In this document: in pieces, positions 43,860 through 53,825 of the stretch
How positions within the stretch are numbered: the first letter of the stretch is position 1
How the letters are laid out: every line of letters starts with the position of its first letter
NCBI GenBank assembly: GCA_019918135.1
Contig: WBZZ01000009.1
Span: 325,001-389,000 of the forward strand
DNA: 64,000 nt
Source of the DNA: Paulinella micropora
Taxonomy: Eukaryota > Cercozoa > Imbricatea > Euglyphida > Paulinellidae
Direction of reading: 5' to 3'
Made by a program: the position numbers and the translations under genes
Notes under the pieces: model-generated
Databases searched by the model: none
What the model was told of the DNA's origin: nothing
The model's input: the letters and a program-made list of their open reading frames with translations, nothing else

Positions 43860-44100
43860 GACGAAGGGCGGCCACGAAAAGCGGGGGAGGGGGGGGGGAG
43901 CAGGAGGAGAAGAAGGTGGGAAAAGGGCGGTTGGCCCGAGGAGGGGAAAACCACCCGTCCTCCCCCCCCCCCCCCCCGCTCCTGGAGCCCCCCGGGAGAG
44001 GGCAAGGGAGGGATTGGGCGTCTTCTCTTCCGCCTCCCCCGGCCGGGCTAGGGGCGAGCCATCTCCCCCCCACCCGCGCCAAGGTGTCACGCTAGGAAGC
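43860..44100 (+). promoter_or_regulatory. Purine/pyrimidine tracts upstream of the F-box/protease gene
   Basis: A G/A-rich tract (43876-43945) is followed by a C-rich tract and cttctcttccgcctcccccg before the ATG at 44126. Composition resembles the other upstream regions of the block. Confidence 0.35.
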
Positions 44101-44125
44101 AAAGGGTGGAGCCTAGAGCAGCCCC

Positions 44126-46582
44126 ATGGCTACCAAGAGGCAGCGGGTTGCCGGAGGGGCCGACCCCCAGGCGGACCCTGGCCGGATTGGGCCCCCGCCG
44201 TTGACGGGGGGGTTGCTCGGCTTCCTCGGTGGCACCGACCGCCTGGCTGCTTGCTGCCATGCCCCGGGCAGCTTGGTGGCAGAGCGAGAGCAGCGCGCAC
44301 TCCAGGCCTGGCCCTCCGACCGACAGCTGCGAGCGGACCTGGTTGCGGTTGAGGACGCTACCGACCGCACACCCGCCGAGCAAGTGTACCTAGCAGCGCT
44401 GCGGCTAGCCGTCCAAACCTGGCCGGCCCCGCCCACTGCAGCTTCTTCTTCGCGAGAGCTGTCGGCCCTGGCCGACCAACTCAGCCGTTCCTTGGCAACC
44501 AGGTGGCATACGCCGACTCAGCGCACCGCGGTGCGCCGCTGCCTTTACCACCTACGGGCCAGGTCAAGCTCGGGCCAGGCAGAAAAGACCCTGTACACCT
44601 ACTTGTGCCACACAGCGCAGCGACGAAACCACCGGTGCTGGCCAAGCTACTTGGACCGGTTGTGCCAGTTCTGGCAAGCCCCGGCAGGGCTGAGCCCCGG
44701 CAGCCCGGAGGCCTGTCTGCGGGTAGCCGAACTGTTCTACGAGCTTTACGAGCGCCGGGACAGTGTTGTTCCCACCCCGGCGGTGGCCCTGACTGTCTGC
44801 AAGCTGGCCCTGGCCTATTGTCTGCCCGGCCTGGGCCCCTTCGATTGGCCGCGCGGGGACCAGTGGGAAGGGAGCGCCGCGCGGCGGGTCTTGCAAGGCC
44901 TGTTTCTGGACCAGCCGGAGGGCAGCAACGACGGAGCCTGTCGCGTTTGGTCGTACAGCCTGGTGCTGCGGCTAGCCCAGCACTGGCGGGTTTCGCTCGG
45001 CGACCAGCCTGAGCCTAGCGACCCCCGGGTTCTCAACCTCCGGCCGCCTTCGTCGGAGGCTGAGAGTGCTGACCGGTCGACGCGGGCGCTGCACACTAGC
45101 GAGTGGGAGCGGGGCCACCCCCAGCCGGACCGTGCCCCTAGCTCGCCGCGCCCACCGCCGGTGGTCTGTCGCCTGTACGAGCAGACGCGCCAGTGGCAGC
45201 AGTACCAGGCGGGCCCGCAGGAGACTACCCTGCGCCGAGACCTGGGTATTGCCCGGGCTCTGCGGCTGTGGCCGGAAGAGATACGCCGTGAGCTAGGAGT
45301 GGCGGTCTCCTACATGCCGCACACCACCGAGGTGCCCAACATGTTCTTCTTCTCCGGGCCGGGACTGCACAACCCCCACGTGCGGCGCCTCCTGCCCCGA
45401 CGCTTGTGCCTCGAGGGCGCCGGCGTCGCGCAAGCAGAGAGCAATGCCCCGGTGCTAGAGGAAACAGAGCTGATGTACCCCTGCCGGGGCCTGGCGCAAG
45501 TCGACATGGTACCCACCGAGGTGAACGGGCGCCTGGGCTACGGTGCGCCGCTGCCGCTGTCGTACGCGTGGGACCACCCCACCTCACAGCAGTACCGGCT
45601 GGTCGTGCAGAGGTGGTTCGCCCCGCTGCGCAGCCTGTGCACAGAGTGGTCACGGCGGGAGCTTGACGCCAGAGTACAGTGCGATTACCGGCCGCCGTAC
45701 GAGGTAGACGAAAAGCTCCCGCCCAGGGTCGACCGGCTGGGCTGGACCCTAGAGCAAATAGGTTGGGACCGCGCGTTTCGGCCGGGCGAAGAGCGCAGTG
45801 ACCGCCACCTGCTAACCTGGCGGAGCCTGCTCGTGGGCGCCCTGGGCTTGCTAGATCCACGCCTGAACCCCGTGATTGCCCTAGGGAACGGAGACAAATA
45901 TTACTACTCTTTCTTTGGCGGCCAGCGGGACGTGGAAGTGGGGCCCCGCGCCCTGTCACGTGCGCTGATGAGGTTCCTGACCACGGCGGCGATGCTGTCG
46001 GAACTGGATCGCACCTTCCGGCCCCGGCACCAGGTTTCCCCCCTGCTGCTCAAAGTCAACCAATAAACCGTGGAGTACTACCTCGACGGGGCCCAGGTCA
46101 CGCCAAGCCAGGCGTGCCTCTGTGCCGACAACTCGCCGGGCCGGGTCTTGGTGGTGGCCGGCGATAGCCACGTTTTTGTGCTGCACCGGCCGGCAGCCCG
46201 TACCGAGCTGAAGCTGTACGACTCCTTGGCCAGCGCCCGGCATAATAACGTGCTGATACAACACCTGCGGCACGGGCTGCAAAAGAGTCCCGTGCTAGCC
46301 TCGGTGCTAGGCATGGAATCTTCGGCGACGATCGAGGCCCCCCTGCTGTCCTTCCGGCAGGGCATGGACCCGGACTGCGGCTTGCAGGCGCTGTTGCTGG
46401 CGGCCCGGCTTGCGTACGAGGGGCCGGGCGCGGTCAGTGCCAAGTGCTCGGATGCGTGGTTGCTGCTGGCTTCAGCGTTAGGCCTGCGGTGGGTGCTCCA
46501 GGACTTCCAGCAAGCTACGCAGCTCTTCCTGCCTTTCAAGCGTGGCCCGCGGTTTCAGGTGCCAGTCAAACTTGAGCTGTAG
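44126..46582 (+). pseudogene. F-box-like protein fused to Ulp1-like cysteine protease
   Basis: ATG at 44126 (MATKRQRVAGG, a basic N-terminus). Residues about 28-55 carry the same F-box-like motif as the gene at 39716 (LTGGLLGFLGGTDRLAACCH). A long unassigned central part follows. TAA at 46064 interrupts the frame, which continues unchanged into VEYYLDGAQV, SHVFVLHRPA..., LKLYDSL and FRQGMDPDCGLQALLLA. The order His, Asp, Gln, Cys with DCG matches Ulp1/C48 and related viral proteases, which cleave ubiquitin-like modifiers or process virion proteins. Family assignment is by motif only. Without the stop it would be 818 residues. Confidence 0.5.
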
Positions 46583-46784
46583 GCCCGGGGGGGAGCCGAG
46601 CTGGAGGTGGCTCAGAGCCGAGAGAGAGGGAGGGCTCCCCCCCCCGGGGGCTCCCCCCAGGCCAAAGACGGGAGCCGCGGCGTGCCGGCGGGCGTGCGGA
46701 GGGGGGGGGGGGGGGGAGGGGGGAAGCACCGTACAGCAAGCGGAAGGGTGAGAAAAAACAAGGCGGATTTTTTAGCGCTTGTAT

Positions 46785-46905
46785 TACAAGTACTTGTTAT
46801 TGGGGCCAGGGGGGCGTGCCGGCCGCGGGCTCCGGCGTGGCGCGGTACAGCAGGCCCGCCGCTTCCAGCGTGTGCGCGGCCTGGAGCTGCACCAAGGTGT
46901 GGGAA
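46785..46905 (-). pseudogene. Relic of the RPB2-like 3' coding end
   Basis: Matches 49115-49215 at the end of the RPB2-like gene (gccggccgcgggctccggcg, tggcgcggtacagcaggccc). Minus-strand reading AAHTLEAAGLLYRATPEPAA against AAHTLDAAGLLYRATPEPAA. It is convergent to the F-box/protease gene, as real RPB2 is to the kinase gene. Confidence 0.85.
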
Positions 46906-47087
46906 GCCGGGGGTCGGGCCGGGGTTGCTCTTCTGCTTCTCTCCTCTCTCCTCTCGGTATGCTTAGAAGGGGGAAGAATGGAAGGGGGCAAGGGAGAGGG
47001 TGGGGCTTCGAAAAGAAATTCCATTTTCTTGCCTTTGTGGCAATCTGGGGGGGGGGGTGCATCTTTTTTTCCCTCACTTTTCTCCCT

Positions 47088-48818
47088 ATGTTGTGGGCGG
47101 GAGGGCTGGATGCAGAGCGAGTTCCTGCCCAGGCTACCAAACACTACGCCCTGGCCGTCGTGCAATGCGCGCTTGGGCACTGTCGCGCCCTGGAATATGG
47201 CCTCCTGCCAGGGCGGCGGTGCGTCTGGCTAGCCGCCCAGGATCCCGCGCAGCTGGCGTCCGATCTGGGCGGACGGGCCGGGTACCTGCACGCCGTCGAC
47301 GAGTCAGACTTTACGTCAGCCACCGACGAGGGGCCGTGGCAGACCAGCCGCTCCGGGCAGGCGCCGGTTTCTATCGGGGGAGGAAGCCTGAGAGTGCCGG
47401 ACCTCTTCCTCGAGCTGCAACGCCTGGCGGGCGACGACGTACGCCTGCTGGCGTTCCGGCACGCAGAGCTCTCCAAGCCACCACCACCACCCGATTTCTG
47501 GCTGGACTTCGGCCAGCGGCACTTTTTGGAGACCGAGGGCCTGAAGCCGCTGGGCCACGGGGCCATCGGCACAGTCTACGACGTGGCCGGGCGGGGGCAG
47601 GTCCTCAAGGAGTCCCGCTGCGCGGTGGGCGACCTGGTGCCGGGGCAGGGAATTTTCTGGCACCAAACGCGGTTCGCGAGCTCGCCCTTTGCGCGGTCCG
47701 CGGGCGGCGTGGTCCCGTTGCTGCGGTACGGTTTCCGCAGGGCCGGCCAGACTGCGCCACTGCTGGCACAGTCGATCGCGGATGGTCCGTACAGCCGTTA
47801 TCGGCAGGAATGGGAGCACCGCAGTAGGTCGCTACTGGTCATGCAGACCCTGTGGCCCAAAGCCAAGGGCGAGCCCTTGTCCAAAATGCTGCGCAGCCCC
47901 GCGGCGGCCGGCCTGCCGCGGGTCCTGGTGCGTTTGGAACGCGTCCTGGCGGAGATGCACCCGGCGGGGTACGCGCACAACAACCTGCACGCCGGCAACA
48001 TCCTAGTGCAGGGCCCCGATCAGGTCACGGTGATTGACTACGACCTGGTCAGGCCCGCGAATACCGACAGCACCTGGGGGGACTACATGTCGCTGGCGTG
48101 TCTGACGTTTGACGCCAACCACATGCCTATCTTGGAAAAGTTTTTTCCAGAGGGCGGCGTGCGCACCAAGTTAGCATCGGCGGGGCTCGAGCAGCTGCCC
48201 AGGCTGCGCCACTACGCGCACGTTGGGCGCTGGGAGCCCCTGGCCGCGCTGGACCTGCTGTTGTTTCAGCGGCAGCACCTGCAGCTGCTGGGCCTCGACC
48301 CAGCCGCCGTGAGCTACGAGGTGGAGTACCACCTGCCGCCCCACGTGACCACGGCCTTGCTGGCCAGCACGACCAACCCGCGGGCCTTTCGCGCGGTGCT
48401 GAGCACAGCCGCGCCCGCCCCGGTCGTGGCGGCAGCCGCCGCCGCCAGCCAAGTCACGCTGCGCCTACCGCCCAACACACCTTACTCTAGGGCCACCACT
48501 CACGACGAAGCCCGGGGGGGCCACCCAGCCCCTCGGCTACTGCTGCTGCCCAGCCAGCGGAGCAGCCTGCAAGCTAAACAGGAAGTAACTGCCAGACCGG
48601 TCTGGTCGACACAGCTGCTGACCCGCCCACTTAGTGAGCGCAGGTCGGCACGGCAGCCCCCCCTACGTCCGGACGAGCGCCAGGCGGCCGCCACGGTCGT
48701 GACGACCACTCCTGAGACGGTGCGCAAGAGGACACGCCGCGAGATTGAGGCAGAAGCCTCCCGCCCCGCCCCCGTCGCCCGTTCGGCCAATACTTGGCAG
48801 GGGGGAGCTAAGCTATAG
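47088..48818 (+). CDS. Protein kinase-like protein with HNN in place of HxD
   Basis: ATG at 47088 was chosen (MLWAGGLDAERV), because upstream in-frame sequence overlaps the RPB2 relic. About 576 residues. Residues 1-150 are unassigned. The kinase core shows the glycine loop LGHGAIGTVYD (about 155), VLKES with the Lys, the catalytic loop YAHNNLHAGNILV (about 297) and VIDYDL in place of DFG. The catalytic loop of viral and bacterial Ser/Thr kinases is H(G/N)DLHxGN, so the catalytic Asp is Asn here, a one-base change (GAC to AAC). Either a pseudokinase or an early inactivating mutation. The C-terminus is low complexity and basic. The frame is otherwise open. Convergent with RPB2. Confidence 0.8.
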   Translation: MLWAGGLDAERVPAQATKHYALAVVQCALGHCRALEYGLLPGRRCVWLAAQDPAQLASDLGGRAGYLHAVDESDFTSATDEGPWQTSRSGQAPVSIGGGSLRVPDLFLELQRLAGDDVRLLAFRHAELSKPPPPPDFWLDFGQRHFLETEGLKPLGHGAIGTVYDVAGRGQVLKESRCAVGDLVPGQGIFWHQTRFASSPFARSAGGVVPLLRYGFRRAGQTAPLLAQSIADGPYSRYRQEWEHRSRSLLVMQTLWPKAKGEPLSKMLRSPAAAGLPRVLVRLERVLAEMHPAGYAHNNLHAGNILVQGPDQVTVIDYDLVRPANTDSTWGDYMSLACLTFDANHMPILEKFFPEGGVRTKLASAGLEQLPRLRHYAHVGRWEPLAALDLLLFQRQHLQLLGLDPAAVSYEVEYHLPPHVTTALLASTTNPRAFRAVLSTAAPAPVVAAAAAASQVTLRLPPNTPYSRATTHDEARGGHPAPRLLLLPSQRSSLQAKQEVTARPVWSTQLLTRPLSERRSARQPPLRPDERQAAATVVTTTPETVRKRTRREIEAEASRPAPVARSANTWQGGAKL

Positions 48819-48880
48819 CTGCGCCTGCCGGGACGGCCCGCGTAAGCTCTGGCTGTGTACAGTGCGCTGCCTTCTGGTTC
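48816..48880 (+). repeat. Intergenic repeat, copy 2
   Basis: Second copy of the 43190-43255 sequence, immediately after the kinase stop codon. In both cases it lies at the 3' side of a block gene, so it may be a shared 3' processing or termination region, or a duplication scar. Confidence 0.8.
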
Positions 48881-49095
48881 GCCAGGTCGCTAAAAAGCTT
48901 AGGTGTACTTAGAGACTGCTGTGTACCCAAACCCCGGCCCGCGCCAAACAACGATTCCAAACTTTAAAAATATGCCTTGTACTAAAAAGAACAGAAAAGG
49001 TTGGTCTAACCTGGTGGACGCTTGGGAGGGGGGCGCTCCCCCGTGGGAGAGCGACCAAGAAGCGGGAGGAGGGAGGGCAGCTCTGCTGCCTCTGC

Positions 49096-50900
49096 CTAGC
49101 CGACCACCTCCCGTGGCGGGCCGGCGAGCACGCCGGCCGCGGGCTCCGGCGTGGCGCGGTACAGCAGGCCCGCCGCGTCCAGCGTGTGCGCGGCCTTGAG
49201 CAGCACAAAGGTGTGCGAGATCGGGGTCAGGCCGGGTTGCTGCCCCGGCGGCACGGCCGCGCACGAACGCGTGAGGCACACCGCCTGGCCGGACTGGTCC
49301 CGGAAGCCGAAGCGCCGGCAGCGGTTGCAGACGACGTCGAGGCGGCCGTCCGAGGTGCGCCGCAGCACTTGCTTGAGCACCGAGCGCGACGCGCCCCCCT
49401 GGACCAGGGCGTCCACCAACATGTTGTCGCACTTGCTCGCCCCGTTCGTGCGCGTCGACTTGGTGCCCTGGTGCGTCAAGGTGTCAGTGGGCCCGCGGTG
49501 CCTGGACTTGAACTGGCACTCGCTGGTCTTCTCTTGCTTGTTGTAGTACTGCAGGCCGACCATGGTCGAGTTGTCGGCGCCGTCCTGTTCCATGCACGCC
49601 GGGTTGTACAGGCGCTGGCCGGACAACAGGTGCAGCTCGCGCAGGTAGGCTTGCCACGGCCGCAGCTGCTCTGCCCGCGGCGGCCGGCCGGGGCCCGGCG
49701 CCAGCGAGTCCAGGTAGTCCTGCCGGGTGCGGCCCAGCGGGCCCGGCCACCCGGCGCCCGGGGGCTCGGGGTCGGCGAGCGGCACCAGCGCGTGGAACCA
49801 GCCCGCCTCGGCCGGGTGCCAGCCGTGGCGCCAGAGCGGGGTGAGGGCCAGCGCGCGCTCGGCCGGCCCGGGCGGCTGGGGGGCGGGCTCGCCCAGCGTG
49901 TGCGCGAGCCAGGCCTCCTCGCTCCGCACCCACGCCGCCAGGGCTAGCGGCGACTGGCAGCGGCCGTCGGGGGAGTGGAAGTGGGCGCGCTGGGGGTCGG
50001 CCGGGCACGCCCGGCGCGCGTCCGCGGGGCCCGCCAGGTCGGACGCCTCGGTGGCCAGGCGCAGGACCTTGCACAGTGCCGCGAGGGCCGGCCCGGCCGT
50101 AGCGCCCGCCAGGCGCAGCCAGTGCTGGACGCAGCGCCGGAACAGCTGGGGCGGGTCGGAGCGCACCGAGGCCTCCAGCACCCACCAGAACTCGGCCTGC
50201 CACAGCGCCTGCCGGGGCCGGCCCTCGAGGGCCGTGTGGCGCAGCGTCTCCTGCGCCCAGGGCCAGACGTCGGCGACGGAGCCGCCGGTGACCGGGTGCC
50301 GGAGCTCGCGGCCGTGCCGCAGCACGAGCAGCGAGTGCAGCCCCGTCACGGCGTCGCTCACGGTCTTGCGGAACAGCTGCGCCGGGTTGACGAGCAGCTC
50401 CGGCCTTTCCCCGGTCGGCAGGTACGGCATGTCGTAGTCGGGCAGCACGGCGCACACGGTGCTCTTCTGGCCCGACGCATTCGAAATCTTGTCTCCGTAC
50501 TGCAGGGGCGCCGCCCGCACCGTGGCGACCCGCACCACGGCCACGCGCCCGGCCGTGCCGCCGCTGCCGCTGCTGCCGCTGCCGCTGCTGCCGCTGCCGC
50601 CGCTGTTGCCGCCGCTGCTGCCGCTGCTGCCACCGCTGCCGCCGCCGCTGCCGCGCAGCCCCGCCCAGTCGGCCGGGCCCGGGTCGAGCCAGCAGCGGCC
50701 CTCAGCGTCCAGGGCGCACACGCTCGTCTCCGCCACCCGGCCGTCCAGGGCCGCGGTCGTCTGCTGCAGCACGCCCTCCTGGTCCGGCGCGGCCGCGCCC
50801 ACGGCGCCCCAGCGCAGGGCGTCGAGCACGGGGCCCCCGCGGTCGCAGGACAGCGAGCGCAGGAGGGGGTCCCCGCGGACGACGGCCGAGCCCGGGGCCG
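49096..50900 (-). CDS. RPB2-like segment D: hybrid-binding domain and clamp
   Basis: Starts in RGDPLLRSLSCDRGG and includes GDKISNASGQKSTVCAVLPD, ...DMPYLPTGERPELLVNPAQL, YNPACMEQDGADNSTMVGLQ and the C-terminal zinc ribbon. Stop TAG at 49096. Confidence 0.9.
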
Positions 50901-52514
50901 GCAGCCCCGGCTGCCGTCGGCCAGCGAGAGCAGGTAACCCTGCGGGCCCTGGTGGAACTGCGGGCGGCCCGCGCGCGCCGAGTGGCCGAGCCGGCGCAGC
51001 AGGCGCTCCTGCTCCAGCCGGCGCGCCGTGAGCGCGAAGGCCGCGTCCCACGACGCGTCCGCTGTCGGCTCGGCGGCGGCGGCGGCCCGCCGGCGGCCGC
51101 GCGGTTCGCTGGCGCTGAGCCAGTCGGCCAGCCGGGCCAGGTCGTCCCCGGCCTCCAGGAACATCTTTTGCTGGTAGCCCCGGTGCTCGACGTGCGTGAG
51201 CAGGCCCTCGTCCAGCGCCCCCCGCAGCCACACGGTGCAGTCGTCCTGGTTGTGGCTGAAGCCGCGGTACGCCAGCAGCACATTGAGCCCGCTGGGCTGC
51301 AGCCCGACCGTGAGGGCCGAGGGGGGCGACTCCAACAGCGGGCGCTCGCTCTGCACCAGGTGCTTGGCGGTGCTGCCGCCCACGAAGCGGCCCGGCAGCC
51401 ACTGCGCGATGGCCTGGTTGTGCAGGCTGGCCGCGTACACAAGCCGGGTCCCCGTCACGTGCTCGTGGTACAGCGTCAGGGCGCCCGAGAAGCCCAGGTG
51501 CCGGATCGGTAGCAGCTCCACCTAGTCGGGCCGCGCCGCCCCCGCGCCCGCCAGCGCGAGCCGGTGGAGCTTGGCCAGGCTCTCGCAGCCCCACGCCACG
51601 GCCGCCTCCTGCATCGTGAGCCAGAAGAGCCCCCCCGCCCGCAGCAGGGCGTGCCACGCCCCCCGCGCCTCCGGCCACGCGCCGCCGGCGCTGTTGGTCA
51701 GCCCGTGCCGGTCCCACAGCCCCGCGGCCGCGCCCGCCCGGCCCGCGAGCGTGCGCAGCCAGCCCCGGGCCCAGCCCGCGCGCACCGAGCGCGGCAGGGG
51801 CACCCGCCCCCCTGCCAGCACGGGCAGGACGGGCGCCGCCAGCCGCCCGGCGTGGACGTAGACGCACAGCCGGCCCTCGGCCTCGTCCAGCACGGTGCCC
51901 AGGAAGCGCAGCGGGGCGGCCGGGCCCGTGTCCGTGGCGTGCAGGCCCCGCTTGAGGAGGCGAAGGCGGGCCTGCAGCTGGCGGGCGGCGTCCAGGCCCG
52001 GCAGGAAGCCCAGCACGCGCCCGAAGCACTCGAGCGCCGGGCCGCCGCCGCCCGCGCCGCCCGCGGTGCCGGTGCCGCCCGCGGTGGCGGTGCAGCCCGC
52101 GGTGCCGGTGCCGGTGCCGCCGGCGGGCTCGCACGCCAGCAGCAACCAGTCCTCCAGCGCCCGCCGCCAGTCCGGGGGCACCTCGGGCGTCACCAGCGTA
52201 CACTGCGCCGCGCGCTTGTCGTAGCCCGACCGCTCCGACTTGCTGGTGGTGGTCGGGCACAGGAAGCCGGGGTGCGACATGTCGAACCGCTGGTCGCTGG
52301 TCGTGCCGTGCCCCGGCCGCACCATCTGGCAGACCCGCCGGCTCAGGCACCACTTCTTGACGAGGTTCTTGCCGCGCATGTTCTGCAGCACGCGGCGCAG
52401 GGGCTCCTGGCTGTTAGCCAGCGGCCGGTCGCGCGGCGACGCAAACTCGCGGAACACGGACGACGCGTACGCCGCGTCCAGGAGGCTGTCGAAGCGGGCG
52501 CACACCACCAGCCC
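50901..52514 (-). CDS. RPB2-like segment C: fork and hybrid-binding domain
   Basis: Contains FDMSHPGFLCPTTTSKSERS, an Ala/Gly/Thr insertion, the in-frame TAG at 51522, then VELLPIRHLGFSG, SLHNQAIAQW and GFSHNQDDCTVW. The continuation across TAG matches the family without a gap. Confidence 0.85.
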
Positions 52515-53825
52515 CCCCCCACGACGACAGGCGGGCGTGCAGCAGCATGCGCACGGCGCTCAGGGCCCGCTGCAGGTTGTGGCGGTACAGCGCCGCCAGC
52601 GTCAGCACGCCGCGGTTCTGCAGCGCGTGCGGGTCCGACAGCCCGCGGGTGCCCTCGTAGCCCGAGCACAGCGCCCCGGGCAGCCCCACCTCGCCGCGGC
52701 ACAGCAGCCGCGCGGCGTCCGCCAGGTGCAGCAGCTTGGCCTCGTCGGTGCGCCGGCCCGCCTCCCGCAGCCGCGGCTCGTCCAGCGCGTACTCCGCCAC
52801 CAGGCGCCACGCCGCACAGGCGCCCGCGTGCGCCTGCTGCCGGGCCGCGCGCCGCAGGCACTCGGCCAGCCAGCACGCGGGGGTGCCCGTGACGTGCACC
52901 AGGAGGCGGTTGCGCAGCCACCAGCGCCCCTGCTCCTCCAGCTCGTCCGCCCGCAGCCCCTTGGCCCGCGTGCACCAGAGCTGGCCCAGGCGGAACAGCG
53001 CCTGCCCCCGCGTGCGCACGCCCTCGTTGTACTGCCAGGACAGCTGCAGCAGCTCCGCGTACAAGTCACGCTCCGCGGGCGCGTCCGCCCGGCAGGCCAG
53101 GGCCAGCAGCTGGCCCAGGCTCTGGCAGCCCAGCGCGTGCCACAGGATGAGCATGGGCAGGTCGCACGGCTGCCCCAGGTACACGCGCATGCTCAGCACC
53201 ACTTGGCCGGAATCGAACTTGGCCTGCTCGCGCGCCGCCCGCCCCAGCTCCGCCGCCGGCAGGGCGCCCCTGACGACGCGGGCCGAGCGCACGGCCCGGC
53301 AGGCCTGGTCCAGGGCCTCCAGCGTGTCCCGCAGCGCGGCGTTCTGGGTGTTCCCGTAGCCCGGCCGCAGGGTGTCGTCGACGGCGTCGTCCGGGCCGCC
53401 GGCCGCCGGGCCGGGGTACAGCAGCACCCGGCGCACGCGCCGCGACCCGATGGCAGACTGCTCCTGGTTCTGCATGTTGTCCCGGTGGTAGTTGGCCGGC
53501 CCCTCGTCGTCGTCCGGCTCGTCCTCGTCCACGCCGGGGCCCGCCTGCTCCGCCCCTGCCTCCGCCGGCGCCAGCGGCGCGTCGGCCCCGTCCGCCGCCG
53601 GCAGCCGCTCGACCTCGGCCGACCGCCCCGTCCCCCACTGGACCTCGCGGCGGCGCGTGCCGCCGGGCGTACTGCCGGTGGCGGTCAGGCGGTAAGTCTC
53701 GTGCGTGGCGGCCACCCCCGCGTGGCTAGTGAGCACGGTCCGGGTCAGGGTGGTGTCCGGCGCCCGCCCGCTGGTCTGGTTCAAGCGCTTGTCCCACTGG
53801 CGCAGCAGCACCTGGTCGTGGGGGG
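52515..53825 (-). CDS. RPB2-like segment B
   Basis: Open frame from VLLRQWDKRLNQTSG through an acidic insertion to LSDPHALQNRGVLTLAALYR and RHNLQRALSAVRMLLHARL. The last part equals the family region before the fork. The frame is lost at a C9 run near 52515. Confidence 0.8.

Noticed and set aside
50900-52353. N-terminal half of the 1085-codon minus-strand ORF
   Set aside because: Wrong frame (Gly/Arg/Ala-rich); the conserved RPB2 motifs in this interval are in another frame. Only the part below 50900 is genuine.
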